Shown: positions 27,395-34,739 of the stretch, one piece after another
Position numbering within the stretch: position 1 is the stretch's first letter
Layout: every line of letters begins with the position of its first letter
NCBI RefSeq assembly: GCF_016287535.1
Contig: NZ_JAEFAJ010000003.1
Coordinates: 65,817-129,816, forward strand
Direction: 5' to 3'
Origin: Ruminococcus sp.
GTDB taxonomy: Bacteria > Bacillota > Clostridia > Oscillospirales > Ruminococcaceae
Length of the DNA stretch: 64,000 nucleotides
Made by a program: the position numbers and the translations under genes
The notes under the pieces: generated by a model
What the model was told of the DNA's origin: nothing
Databases searched by the model: none
Seen by the model: only the letters and a program-made list of their open reading frames with translations

Positions 27395-27423
27395 ATTATA
27401 TCATTTCACGTTTTTTTTTTCAA
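27395..27423 (-). promoter_or_regulatory. Promoter of rpsB
   Basis: TTGAAA and TATAAT with 17 bp spacing on the minus strand. The upstream part of the spacer is a homopolymer run of A on that strand. Confidence 0.75.
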
Positions 27424-27438
27424 GTATTTTTGCCATAT

Positions 27439-27738
27439 CTATTTCAACAAACTTAAAACACGGTTTCTGCTTCTTTTTGTTGAATTCGACTTTGCGCTGC
27501 TTTCAGTCCGCTCTACAAGAACCACTTCATCGCCTATGACCCTTATATCGGCACAGGATATGACTGTATCGGCTGCCCTGCCCAGGAGCCCGAAAAGACG
27601 AGCTCCGCCGTATATGATAAGCGATTCGACACTGCCGTTTTCGGTATCTATCTCAATATCGTCGATGAATCCAAGCCTTTCGCCGGATACCATGTCAATG
27701 ACTTCCTTTCTGCAAATCTCGTCAAATCCAAGAAGCAT
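27439..27738 (-). CDS. YlmC/YmxH family PRC-barrel protein
   Basis: A 99-residue PRC-barrel protein with KEVIDMVSGERLGFIDDIEID (split here by residue 20), the loop GGARLFGLLGR and ADIRVIGDEVVLVE. This matches the YlmC/YmxH family found in spore formers. Its role is unproven. The start chosen is the ATG eight bases after GGGGG. A GTG nine bases earlier is possible. A Ser/Arg/Lys-rich tail follows the barrel. Confidence 0.82.
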   Translation of the reverse strand: MLLGFDEICRKEVIDMVSGERLGFIDDIEIDTENGSVESLIIYGGARLFGLLGRAADTVISCADIRVIGDEVVLVERTESSAKSNSTKRSRNRVLSLLK

Positions 27739-27804
27739 GAGCTGCACCCCCGCATGATTATATGCAATTACATATTAAAAAATGTAATATCCGGCGGAAG
27801 CTGA

Positions 27805-27830
27805 AAAAATGCAGCAGCTTTTCAGGCTGC
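27805..27830 (-). terminator. Probable terminator of the small anchor-like gene
   Basis: Short stem GCAGC / GCTGC with a 7-base loop, followed on the minus strand by TGCATTTTTTC. Confidence 0.5.
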
Positions 27831-27840
27831 CGCACAGTTT

Positions 27841-28011
27841 TTATTCATCATCATCTTCGTCATCACTGCTGTCGCCTTTTTTCTTGGCAAATACAGTTGT
27901 ACCTACAGCAAGCAGAATTGCTGCGCCGATTATTGTAAAAAGAGTGAATCTCGGAAAATTATCGCCTGTCTGAGGAGCAATCGCCGCCATCAGCATTAGT
28001 GTTTCGTACAT
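27841..28011 (-). CDS. 56-residue LPXTG-like anchor peptide
   Basis: The ATG follows GGAGG by eight bases. The whole product is a sorting-signal-like module: a short start, PQTGD (a variant of LPQTG, with Ala in place of Leu), a hydrophobic stretch of about 20 residues (TLFTIIGAAILLAVGTTVFA), then AKKKGD. It continues into an acidic tail (SSDDEDDDE), which is unusual since sorting signals normally end with the positive residues. There is no signal peptide or passenger domain. It may be a small membrane protein rather than a sortase substrate. Neighbours are hydG and ylmC on the same strand. Confidence 0.7.
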   Translation of the reverse strand: MYETLMLMAAIAPQTGDNFPRFTLFTIIGAAILLAVGTTVFAKKKGDSSDDEDDDE

Positions 28012-28105
28012 TGTACAATCCTCCATAAGTAATATATAAATGTATTGTATCACAGCGATACGTATTTGTCAAATGAAAAGCTATGCTATTTTCGGGCTTG
28101 TCGGA

Positions 28106-29557
28106 TCAGAACCGGAAATCGCGCTTTCCGCCGTTCTTTATCTCGTCAAGGTAATCCATAGCTCTCTGACGGCGCTTCTCATCGGGAACATTCTTTATCT
28201 CACGCGCAATAAGAGCTTCACCAACTGCCCTTGTCTCAGGAGAAGCATAGTCGGAAAGGTATTCCTGAAGGGTCATAAGAGCGTTTGGGTGACAGCAGTT
28301 CTGTATCTGTCCCACCTTGCAGAGCGCCATGAAACGGTCACCTGTACGGCCCTCACGGTAGCAGGCTGTACAGAATGACGGGATATATCCGCCTTCCATG
28401 AGCCACTTTACCACCTCGTCCAGCGAACGCTGGTCTGAAACATCGAACTGCTCGGTGTCGTGAGGACGCTCCTCAGGAGTATATCCTGCATAACCGCCTA
28501 CAGACGTTCTTGAACCGCCTGATATCTGCGATACGCCAAGTCCGAGTACCTTCTCACGGCAGGCTTCGCTCTCACGAGTGGAGATTATCATGCCTGTGTA
28601 TGGAACGGCGATCCTTATGCAAGCAACTATCTTTGCAAATGTGTCGTCGTCTATACCGTTATCAAAGGTCGTGGGATCAATATCAGAAGCTCTCCTGAGT
28701 CTCGGAACACTGATAGTATGCGGACCTACACCGTGTACAGCTTCAAGATGCTCGGCGTGCATAAGAAGTCCTGCGAACTCATACCTGTACTTGTCAAGAC
28801 CGAAAAGAACGCCCAGACCTACGTCGTCTATGCCGCCCTCCATTGCTCTGTCCATTGCCTCAGTGTGATATGCATAGTTATGCTTTGGTCCTGCCGGATG
28901 AAGCTTTTCATAGCTCTCCCTGTGGTATGTCTCCTGGAAGAGTATATATGTACCTATGCCTGCTTCCTTGAGCTTGCGGTAGTTCTCCACTGTTGTGGCT
29001 GCGATGTTTACGTTTACACGGCGGATAGCTCCGTTCTTGTGCTTTATGGAATAGATCGTATTGATACATTCGAGGATATACTCGATAGGATTATTTACAG
29101 GATCCTCGCCTGATTCGATAGCAAGACGCTTATGTCCCAGATCCTGAAGGGCGATGACCTCCTGACGGAGCTCCTCCTGAGTCAGCTTCTTACGGGGTAT
29201 CTCCTTGTTCTGTATATGGTACGGACAATATACGCACTTGTTTACGCAGTAATTCGAGAGATACAGCGGTGCGAACATTACTATCCTGTTTCCGTAGAAA
29301 GCCTGCTTTATCTCCTTGGCAAGCTCATACATCTTTTCGGTCATTTCCGGTATATCACAGGCAAGAAGAACGCTTGCCTCACGGTGTGAAAGGCCCGCAC
29401 ATTCTACTCCCCTGCCTGTTTTTTTCGGCTTTGCCTTTTCGAGTATCTGCTCAATGAGCTCACGGTTATGCTTGTTCTGCTCCGCATACTCAAGAGTAGC
29501 CTTTATCTCCTCGTCATTTATAAAGTCGTCCGCATTCATAGACTTAACATCATACAT
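28106..29557 (-). CDS. hydG: [FeFe]-hydrogenase maturase HydG
   Basis: HydG is a radical SAM tyrosine lyase that makes the CO and CN ligands of the H-cluster. The 483-residue protein has the N-terminal cluster motif C104-x3-C108-x2-C111 (CVNKCVYC) and the HydG-specific C-terminal site with CTAC followed 22 residues later by a further Cys (about 395-425). The phrase QETYHRESYEKLHP is typical. It is third in an operon with a TM1266-type regulator and a flavin-binding protein. HydE and HydF are not in the window and must be elsewhere. It presumably matures the HydABC enzyme encoded 20 kb away. Confidence 0.95.
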   Translation of the reverse strand: MYDVKSMNADDFINDEEIKATLEYAEQNKHNRELIEQILEKAKPKKTGRGVECAGLSHREASVLLACDIPEMTEKMYELAKEIKQAFYGNRIVMFAPLYLSNYCVNKCVYCPYHIQNKEIPRKKLTQEELRQEVIALQDLGHKRLAIESGEDPVNNPIEYILECINTIYSIKHKNGAIRRVNVNIAATTVENYRKLKEAGIGTYILFQETYHRESYEKLHPAGPKHNYAYHTEAMDRAMEGGIDDVGLGVLFGLDKYRYEFAGLLMHAEHLEAVHGVGPHTISVPRLRRASDIDPTTFDNGIDDDTFAKIVACIRIAVPYTGMIISTRESEACREKVLGLGVSQISGGSRTSVGGYAGYTPEERPHDTEQFDVSDQRSLDEVVKWLMEGGYIPSFCTACYREGRTGDRFMALCKVGQIQNCCHPNALMTLQEYLSDYASPETRAVGEALIAREIKNVPDEKRRQRAMDYLDEIKNGGKRDFRF

Positions 29558-29573
29558 AATTTTTCCTCCAGTT

Positions 29574-30041
29574 TTATTTTGCCTTGCAAGACATTGTTTT
29601 TACGTCAAGTTTAAACACAGCAGTTCGTCCGAGTACTTTATTGTCGTACTCAAGTCCTGTTCTGCCTGCCGCCTGCTTCATCACATATTCAAGGGCAGCT
29701 TTCTTTTCATCGGTATCTTCTATAACGGAAAGGACGCCGTTTCCGATAACGCTCATATACATTGCCGAATGTCCGCAGGCAGTTCCGGCGCTTATAAGCT
29801 CATATCCGCCGTCTATCTCAAATCCGACGGAAGGAGACTTCAGTGCAAGCCCGTACTTTCTGCCTGCAACAGCTCCGTGGAAATAAAAGGTGTATTTCCC
29901 TCCGCATACAGTATAGCCGTAATTTACAGGCACTATATATACCTCGCCGCAGTCATTGAAGCCTACGCGCATTATCTTCTCACCGGCAATGAAGCTCTCA
30001 ATCCCGGCGCTGTCCGTTATCTCACGCTCACTTCTTCGCAT
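29574..30041 (-). CDS. Pyridoxamine 5'-phosphate oxidase-like (NimA-type) flavoprotein
   Basis: A 155-residue split beta-barrel protein. It begins MRRSEREITD, a typical start for the NimA/PNPOx-like family, and contains YIVPVNYGYTVCGGKYTFYFHG (beta strands for flavin or heme binding) and AGRKYGLALKSPSVGFEIDG. Such proteins bind FMN, F420 or heme. Substrate is unknown. A GTG 12 bases upstream is an alternative start. It sits between the TM1266 regulator and hydG (gaps of 15-16 bp), so a redox role linked to hydrogenase maturation is possible, though inferred from position only. Confidence 0.85.
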   Translation of the reverse strand: MRRSEREITDSAGIESFIAGEKIMRVGFNDCGEVYIVPVNYGYTVCGGKYTFYFHGAVAGRKYGLALKSPSVGFEIDGGYELISAGTACGHSAMYMSVIGNGVLSVIEDTDEKKAALEYVMKQAAGRTGLEYDNKVLGRTAVFKLDVKTMSCKAK

Positions 30042-30056
30042 AAGCTCTGCCACCGG

Positions 30057-30305
30057 TCATTTCTTCGATATCGCAGCTTTTACGGAAACCCCGTTTATCT
30101 GTCCGAGCCTGCCGGTCAGACTGCTTATCACGTCGGGTTCCGCGTCAACAGCTACAGATATCAGCGAAATCCCCCGTTCCTTATAAGGCAGTCCCATCCT
30201 GCCGATGATGATATCGCTGTATTCATGCAGCACATTGTTCACCTCAACAGAAGCTGACTGCTCATCAATAACGATGGCTGCCACTGCAATTCTCTTGTTT
30301 TCCAT
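30057..30305 (-). CDS. TM1266-type iron-only hydrogenase system regulator
   Basis: The 82-residue protein has an ACT/NikR-C-like small fold pattern: KRIAVAAIVIDE, an amphipathic helix (VNNVLHEYSDIIIGRMGLP) and GISLISVAVDAEPDVISSLTGRLGQINGVSVKA. This matches the TM1266 family found beside hydrogenase maturases. It lacks a DNA-binding domain, so the name 'regulator' is only traditional. The start is the ATG after GGAGGAG. It heads the operon with the flavoprotein and hydG. Confidence 0.88.
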   Translation of the reverse strand: MENKRIAVAAIVIDEQSASVEVNNVLHEYSDIIIGRMGLPYKERGISLISVAVDAEPDVISSLTGRLGQINGVSVKAAISKK

Positions 30306-30338
30306 TTCTCCTCCTTCGCAGGCTGAAAAGCAGTCAAT

Positions 30339-30384
30339 AAAAAATCCGCCCATGGACGGACGGATAGTATCTGCATATATTATC
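30339..30384 (-). promoter_or_regulatory. Leader terminator (possible attenuator) before TM1266-hydG operon
   Basis: Within the roughly 170-nt leader, a hairpin (30344-30365, ATCCGCC with GGACGGAT, one bulge) is followed on the mRNA by six T, an intrinsic terminator pattern, about 35 nt before the first ribosome site. An upstream 8-bp imperfect stem (30363-30370 with 30377-30384) shares three bases with it and could compete. The ligand or trigger is unknown. Confidence 0.55.
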
Positions 30385-30483
30385 GCTCAACTGCCATCCG
30401 ATAACAGAGTTCACACCCTGCTGCCCGAAAACAATATTTTTTTAAAGCCGAGAACAGAATTAATCCTGCTGTCCGCTGTATAT

Positions 30484-30512
30484 ATGATATCACATTGTTA
30501 TATTATTGTCAA
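30484..30512 (-). promoter_or_regulatory. Promoter of TM1266-flavoprotein-hydG operon
   Basis: TTGACA and TATCAT with 17 bp spacing on the minus strand, leaving a leader of about 170 nt. Confidence 0.8.
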
Positions 30513-30620
30513 TGTTATTTGGTTAGCAGCTAATAACAAGGTCCTGCTGCCGATTTTTGTGCAGCTTATCTAATCACCGACGTCAATTTTAAAAAAATTA
30601 TATAATTTTTAAAAAATCAC

Positions 30621-30649
30621 TGGACAAACTCTTATATTTGTGATATACT
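30621..30649 (+). promoter_or_regulatory. Promoter of the 30681-31244 gene
   Basis: TGGACA and TATACT with 17 bp spacing, about 30 bp before the start codon. Confidence 0.75.
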
Positions 30650-30680
30650 GATTTTAGATTTATTTTTGAGGTGATTATTA

Positions 30681-31244
30681 ATGGGTTTATTCTCATTTTT
30701 CCAGGGCGGCGCTAAGTATTTCGACAAAAAGATCGAACCTAAGTGCGATTACTGTATGTACGGTAAGAGAACTAAGGACGGCAACAGAGTTCTTTGCGAA
30801 AAAAGAGGTCTTGTCGAACAGAATTATTCCTGCAAAGCCTTTATATATTCTCCGTTAAAGAGGATCCCAGTAAAACAGCTCAGATTTGTGGGCAGTATCG
30901 CTGATGATGATCTTTTCATCGAGTCAAAGGGTGATATAGCCGAAAAAGAGGAAGCGGAAAAGAAACTGGAGGAAAAAAACAACAAAAAGGCAAACAACAA
31001 GCCTGCTGCTGAAAAAGCTCCTGCTGCCGAAGAGAAGCAGCCAACCAGCGAACAGCCTTCCGAGCCTGTTCAGAACAATCCTGCTCCTGTACAGGATGCC
31101 CCCTCTCAGGAAGCACCTGAAGTACAGGCAGTTCCTGCTCAGCCGGCTGCTGCACCTGCTCAGGATAATCAGAAAAACGAACCCGAACAGAGTGTTCAGA
31201 CAGCTGAAAAGCCTGTTCAGCAGAACGAAGCTGCAAGAGTATAA
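30681..31244 (+). CDS. Cys-cluster protein with Pro/Ala/Glu/Gln-rich tail, function unknown
   Basis: A 187-residue protein in two parts. Residues 1-75 hold four Cys in the pattern C-x2-C, then single Cys about 14 and 12 residues later (CDYCMYGKRT, LCEKRG, YSCKAFIYSP), probably one metal site. Residues 90-187 are a low-complexity, presumably disordered tail rich in Pro, Ala, Glu and Gln. No signal peptide. I recognise similar short Cys modules in gut Firmicutes but no function. It has its own promoter and a clean terminator. Confidence 0.8.
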   Translation: MGLFSFFQGGAKYFDKKIEPKCDYCMYGKRTKDGNRVLCEKRGLVEQNYSCKAFIYSPLKRIPVKQLRFVGSIADDDLFIESKGDIAEKEEAEKKLEEKNNKKANNKPAAEKAPAAEEKQPTSEQPSEPVQNNPAPVQDAPSQEAPEVQAVPAQPAAAPAQDNQKNEPEQSVQTAEKPVQQNEAARV

Positions 31245-31260
31245 ATATCAATGCAAATAT

Positions 31261-31287
31261 GAGGAGTGTCTGTCACTCCTCTTTTTT
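31261..31287 (+). terminator. Terminator of the Cys-cluster gene
   Basis: Eight-pair perfect stem GAGGAGTG / CACTCCTC, 5-base loop, six T. Confidence 0.93.
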
Positions 31288-31329
31288 ATACCTTTTATCA
31301 TCTGCCATGCAGATGATTTTTTTATTTAC

Positions 31330-31358
31330 TTGACAAATCCTGACTAATAGAGTATAAT
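31330..31358 (+). promoter_or_regulatory. Consensus promoter for membrane protein gene
   Basis: Perfect TTGACA and TATAAT hexamers separated by 17 bp. Confidence 0.88.
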
Positions 31359-31413
31359 TACTATTGTTGTAACCTTACGCACCGTTCCATTGATGTTCAC
31401 AAGGATGATTGCT

Positions 31414-31923
31414 ATGAATTTAGAATTAGAAGAAGAGTACGGTCAAAATAGAATAGCATACAAAAGATGTCAGAAATGCTATAATTTCATTGCGATTTTC
31501 TACGTTGTTATTTTTGGTATGATCGTATTTGCTGAGTTGTACCTTGGTTTCCTCGGCGGTTCTTTTTATACAGCATTAGGAGCCCTCGTAAGCGGTGCAG
31601 TTCTGGCTGCCGGCTTCTGCGGAGCTTATCTTCACAGGAATCTGTTTGCTGCTGCAGCACCTGTTTTGGCTCTTTTAAATTCGACTATCGTACCTTTTAT
31701 AGCCTTTGTAGTTCCGGTATGCGTTTTATGTACTGTGCTTAATGTTATAGCAAATAAAAAGTATAACTGGCTCGAACAGCAGGACGGCTTCCCGTATTTC
31801 AATGTTCGCTACAGAGTTCAGGAAATCGACAACTCACAATGGAACATCAAAGATCCGTACACTCAGAAGTACGAGCAGATCAAAAAACAGGACAATAATA
31901 ACGGTAAGATGGACGAGATCTGA
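31414..31923 (+). CDS. Membrane protein, paralogue of 35505-36026
   Basis: A 169-residue protein starting at the ATG after AAGGA. It opens with LELEEEYGQNR, has four hydrophobic segments (about 22-125), and ends with a conserved cytoplasmic block: KYNWLEQQDGFPYFNVRYR, then QWNIKDPYTQKYEQIKK. The same opening and closing blocks occur in the protein at 35505-36026, while the membrane part differs, so the two are diverged paralogues. No family known to me. It may be followed in the same transcript by 32001-32480. Confidence 0.82.
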   Translation: MNLELEEEYGQNRIAYKRCQKCYNFIAIFYVVIFGMIVFAELYLGFLGGSFYTALGALVSGAVLAAGFCGAYLHRNLFAAAAPVLALLNSTIVPFIAFVVPVCVLCTVLNVIANKKYNWLEQQDGFPYFNVRYRVQEIDNSQWNIKDPYTQKYEQIKKQDNNNGKMDEI

Positions 31924-32000
31924 TCCGGTCTTATATACGGGTGCAGTGAAACTGCCATGCGCATAAAATTTCACTGTGTGCTGGGGCCATTGGAGTATAT

Positions 32001-32480
32001 ATGTTTGGTAAAAATAAAGTTTGTACATTCAGAATCTGTTCTCCTGTTTATATTATTTTATATGGCTATAATTACAGCGAATTAAACCCGCTTCTCTCAG
32101 AGATTATGGAGCTTCTCAATATAACTGTTGATATAAAAGAAATAGAAAAAACTTTTATTGATACTCCATGCGGTCAGGGTGATATATGGGTATTCGGAGA
32201 TCACGCTAAAAATTGTATTGTTTTTGATTTATACCGTGAACCTACAGATCAGCTGGACATCATTGATTTCGGTGTGATCTGCAGCAATAAAATGTATAAC
32301 AGAATGTATGAACTGATCTATGCCATGTACAAAGAGATCAATAAGAAAGTAAAATTCAGAGCATATGATATTAATACTCCATTGTGGGCAAAATCAGTTA
32401 TCAATGGTGACGATGTTTTTAAATACTGCAACTATATAGACAAATCCTTTGCAACACAAAAAATCAGATACATAAAGTAA
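32001..32480 (+). CDS. Uncharacterised 159-residue protein
   Basis: The product has no clear signal peptide or membrane helix. It has an alternating alpha/beta look: YIILYGYNYSELNPLLSEIMELL near the start (given in part), then a middle with GDIWVFGDHAKNCIVFDLY. TGGAG lies five bases before the ATG. The stop codon directly abuts a copy of the tRNA-Leu 5' half. No promoter of its own is evident, so it is probably co-transcribed with 31414-31923. Function unknown. Confidence 0.7.
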   Translation: MFGKNKVCTFRICSPVYIILYGYNYSELNPLLSEIMELLNITVDIKEIEKTFIDTPCGQGDIWVFGDHAKNCIVFDLYREPTDQLDIIDFGVICSNKMYNRMYELIYAMYKEINKKVKFRAYDINTPLWAKSVINGDDVFKYCNYIDKSFATQKIRYIK

Positions 32481-32484
32481 ATAT

Positions 32485-32519
32485 GCGGGTGTGGTGAAAT
32501 TGGCAGACACGTTAGATTT
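32485..32519 (+). pseudogene. Duplicated 5' half of tRNA-Leu (tRNA fragment)
   Basis: Thirty-five bases match the 5' half of the intact tRNA-Leu at 33027 with one mismatch, including the acceptor 5' strand, D arm and the 5' side of the anticodon stem. The direct repeat extends five bases upstream of the tRNA end (32480-32519 versus 33022-33061). The anticodon, variable arm, T arm and 3' acceptor strand are missing, so it cannot make a tRNA. Confidence 0.85.
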
Positions 32520-32561
32520 CGTTCATGCTACGTTATTGGAATAAAAACGGAGGTGCTTTGG

Positions 32562-33023
32562 ATGTTTCAACGTTTTTTCAGTTATATTGAATCATTCATA
32601 AGTTCTTCTGCGTTCAAAAACGAAAAGGAAGGAAAAGTTCGTATATCGTTTAAGTATCTTTTAATAGAGATTATCCTTTTAACTCTCGTAGTTGTTTATA
32701 ACAATTTCAAATCAGTACTTCCTATTAACTGCTTATTCATATACATAATCGCTCTTTTAGCGATTATTATCAGTCTGATAATCTGTTTTGCATGGAAAAT
32801 AGATTATGATGAATATGAAATAGTTTACAGAACATGGTATTTTCGTAAGTATACATTTACATATCACGATATCAGGAACATTTATACAAGTAAAGCGTTT
32901 CGTAAATACGAATTGACTACTGATAATGTTAAGATAACCATGTATGAAAGTTCAATGTCCGGTGTCAAAACCTTTATTGATTTTGCAAAGAAAAACACTT
33001 CTTCAAGTATTACAAAAATTTAA
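32562..33023 (+). CDS. Small membrane protein, PH-domain-like
   Basis: A 153-residue protein whose ATG follows GGAGG by eight bases. Two hydrophobic segments (about 30-75) precede a soluble C-terminal part: an EYEIVYRTWYFRKYTFTYHD strand pattern, then DIRNIY and DNVKITMYES. This resembles the bacterial PH-like domains found after paired helices, but the match is by eye. The gene lies exactly between the partial and the complete tRNA-Leu copies and is very AT-rich. That suggests it arrived with the event that duplicated the tRNA 5' half. Confidence 0.72.
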   Translation: MFQRFFSYIESFISSSAFKNEKEGKVRISFKYLLIEIILLTLVVVYNNFKSVLPINCLFIYIIALLAIIISLIICFAWKIDYDEYEIVYRTWYFRKYTFTYHDIRNIYTSKAFRKYELTTDNVKITMYESSMSGVKTFIDFAKKNTSSSITKI

Positions 33024-33026
33024 TAT

Positions 33027-33108
33027 GCGGGTGTGGTGAAATTGGCAGACACGTCAGATTTAGGTTCTGATGCCGTAAGGTGTGCAGGTTCAAGTCCTGT
33101 CACCCGCA
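33027..33108 (+). tRNA. tRNA-Leu (anticodon UAG)
   Basis: An 82-nt cloverleaf: acceptor GCGGGTG / CACCCGC, D arm with AAATTGG, anticodon stem TCAGA / TCTGA around loop TTTAGGT (anticodon TAG), a long variable arm typical of class II tRNA-Leu, and T arm CAGGTTCAAGTCCTG. Discriminator base A. CCA is not encoded. It starts three bases after the stop of the preceding gene. Confidence 0.97.
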
Positions 33109-33122
33109 CTGATATATTTTTT

Positions 33123-33151
33123 CGCGTCATGATTTCTCATGACGCCTTTTT
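33123..33151 (+). terminator. Terminator of tRNA-Leu
   Basis: Nine-pair stem GCGTCATGA / TCATGACGC with a TTTC loop followed by CTTTTTC. Confidence 0.88.
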
Positions 33152-33284
33152 CATTCATTACACAGTATATAAGCAAAGCCGCAAGAAAAAACCTGCGGCT
33201 GTTATTATACATTTGTATGAATACATTTATATGCGTATAATTTTATTTCAGACATAGCATTTATATCTTTGACGCAATCCGCAA

Positions 33285-33557
33285 TTAAAACTCTTCCACG
33301 TCATGATTCAGAAAAGTGCCGAAATAACGTGAAAAGAATTCCCTGTTCTCAACTTTCGGAACATCAAAGTTTTCACCATAATATCTTTCAAATACCTGAA
33401 GCATTTCATCAAAGCAATTGCTGAAATTGTGCTGAATGAACATATCGATATTTTCTTCTTTACATCGCGTTTTCAGATATTCAGTCTTGATATCAGGATA
33501 CCTGTTCCAGACCTTTACAAGCTCAATATATACGTGTTCAAATCTTGTCCCAAACAT
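33285..33557 (-). CDS. Uncharacterised 90-residue protein
   Basis: A small soluble, probably helical protein with many aromatic and charged residues (FEHVYIELVKVWNRYP near the start, QVFERYYGENFDVPKVE later). An AAGGAG site lies before the ATG and a promoter about 90 bp upstream. No family recognised. It is the only minus-strand gene in this accessory stretch. Confidence 0.7.
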   Translation of the reverse strand: MFGTRFEHVYIELVKVWNRYPDIKTEYLKTRCKEENIDMFIQHNFSNCFDEMLQVFERYYGENFDVPKVENREFFSRYFGTFLNHDVEEF

Positions 33558-33642
33558 ATCTCATTCTCCTTTTTGATGATATTGTATCTTCGTATGGCGT
33601 AAAAAATATGCATAATAAGCTCACAGATATTGAGTTTATATG

Positions 33643-33671
33643 ATTATAGCATATTTTATTCCGGATTACAA
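33643..33671 (-). promoter_or_regulatory. Promoter of the 33285-33557 gene
   Basis: TTGTAA and TATAAT with 17 bp spacing on the minus strand. Confidence 0.65.
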
Positions 33672-34057
33672 TAACTATTTTGTTAAATTCCGCTTAATTC
33701 GTAAGCTTATTTTATAAAAATTGCTTTTTTATGAACTTTTTCTGATATGAACAGTCTTATAATCTTAACATTATAACTTGTACATACAGATTCTTTTTTA
33801 TGTAAATACTCCCGATGGAATGTACGTCAATAAAATCTTTTTACGCAAAAATCCAGCTTTGTTTTAGTTCGGTTTTATCCATTTAGTATATTCGCAGTGA
33901 TAATAAACCCGCTGCAAATGTCGTGTTACCGATGTTTTGTCCACAAAACTTTGTTGAACATATCATAACAAATGGAATTAATATACAATTTGTTTAGTAG
34001 AAATTGTAGCAGTATCACGAATATGATTAACAAAATGTGACTTTTCATGAAAAAGCA
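33672..34057. other. AT-rich intergenic region without a convincing gene
   Basis: Only AT-driven short frames without ribosome sites are present. A near-perfect palindrome GTTTTGT-CC-ACAAAAC lies at 33934-33949 and could be an operator. Nothing else is recognised. Confidence 0.5.
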
Positions 34058-34086
34058 TTTACAAATCACGTAATAAAGGGTATTAT
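34058..34086 (+). promoter_or_regulatory. Promoter of the 34123-34458 gene
   Basis: TTTACA and TATTAT with 17 bp spacing. Confidence 0.55.
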
Positions 34087-34122
34087 AATAACATACTTCA
34101 TTCTTTTTAGGGGGCATTTTTT

Positions 34123-34458
34123 ATGAGATTATTTACAGTATTGGGCGAGATCTACGACGACGTCGTGTCAGGCAGAAACACTTATATGTATGATGATGAC
34201 TATGACTGCTTGTACCTGACCGTGAGCAAGGAGTTCGTAAACCACGCTCTGGAGAAGAAATGTGACGATTGTGGAGTTCTTGTCTTTACAATGGATCACG
34301 ACTTCAATTATACGCTGGACAGCGTTCTCATCGATCAGGACGAACAGCCGCGTGATCTGAGAGAGGAAATAGCTGAATATATTGACCGTTATGAGGTCAA
34401 TGAGCAGTATTACGAGCTTAGCAGCGCACTCTCCCATGTGTTTTGCAGAATTAACTGA
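34123..34458 (+). CDS. Uncharacterised acidic 111-residue protein
   Basis: An acidic soluble protein (many Asp, Glu and Tyr), with GRNTYMYDDDYDCLYLTVSK near the start, CDDC in the middle and a helical C-terminus (REEIAEYIDRYEVNEQYYEL). AGGGGG precedes the ATG. Higher GC than its flanks and coding-like codon use suggest a real gene. A strong terminator follows. No family recognised. Confidence 0.75.
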   Translation: MRLFTVLGEIYDDVVSGRNTYMYDDDYDCLYLTVSKEFVNHALEKKCDDCGVLVFTMDHDFNYTLDSVLIDQDEQPRDLREEIAEYIDRYEVNEQYYELSSALSHVFCRIN

Positions 34459-34463
34459 GACCG

Positions 34464-34498
34464 AAGAACCGTCTTGATAAAAGGCGGTTCTTTTTTTG
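34464..34498 (+). terminator. Terminator of the 34123-34458 gene
   Basis: A stem of about 12 pairs beginning AAGAACCG / CGGTTCTT, followed by seven T. Confidence 0.92.
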
Positions 34499-34554
34499 AC
34501 AGGTAAAAACATACTGAACGCCGAAATATATAGAGGCAGCTTCTCTGCATACGC

Positions 34555-34583
34555 TTGACAACCACGCAATACTGCTGTACAAT
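34555..34583 (+). promoter_or_regulatory. Promoter of the acetyltransferase gene
   Basis: TTGACA and TACAAT with 17 bp spacing, followed by a leader of about 150 nt. Confidence 0.8.
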
Positions 34584-34620
34584 ATATATGCAGATCAACA
34601 AATGCTGCAATATTTATTTT

Positions 34621-34722
34621 TAAGGAGATCGTTGTTTGAAAAACAATAACAGACCTGAGATAGCAGCGTAAACGGAAGGTTTGCGAATACTATCCACACA
34701 AACCTCCCGTGTCCGGTCAACT
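34621..34722 (+). promoter_or_regulatory. Structured leader with possible 11-codon upstream frame
   Basis: An AAGGAG site is followed nine bases later by a TTG-initiated frame (34636-34671) encoding M-K-N-N-N-R-P-E-I-A-A. Directly after its stop a hairpin pairs ACGG-AAGGTTTG with CAAACCT-CCCGT. The layout resembles a leader-peptide controlled gene, but there is no T run after the hairpin. Confidence 0.4.
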
Positions 34723-34739
34723 ATTTCAGGAGGAAAAAA

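Noticed and set aside
29316..30257. 313-codon plus-strand frame opposite hydG start, flavoprotein and TM1266 genes
   Set aside because: It runs antisense across three genes that have family motifs and good ribosome sites; composition is not protein-like.
30306..30505. Known riboswitch class (SAM, FMN, cyclic di-GMP) in the hydG operon leader
   Set aside because: None of the conserved core sequences of these classes could be recognised; only a terminator hairpin is supported.
33926..34117. 63-codon minus-strand frame in AT-rich DNA
   Set aside because: Hydrophobic only because of AT-rich codons; no ribosome site and it covers the promoter of the 34123 gene.
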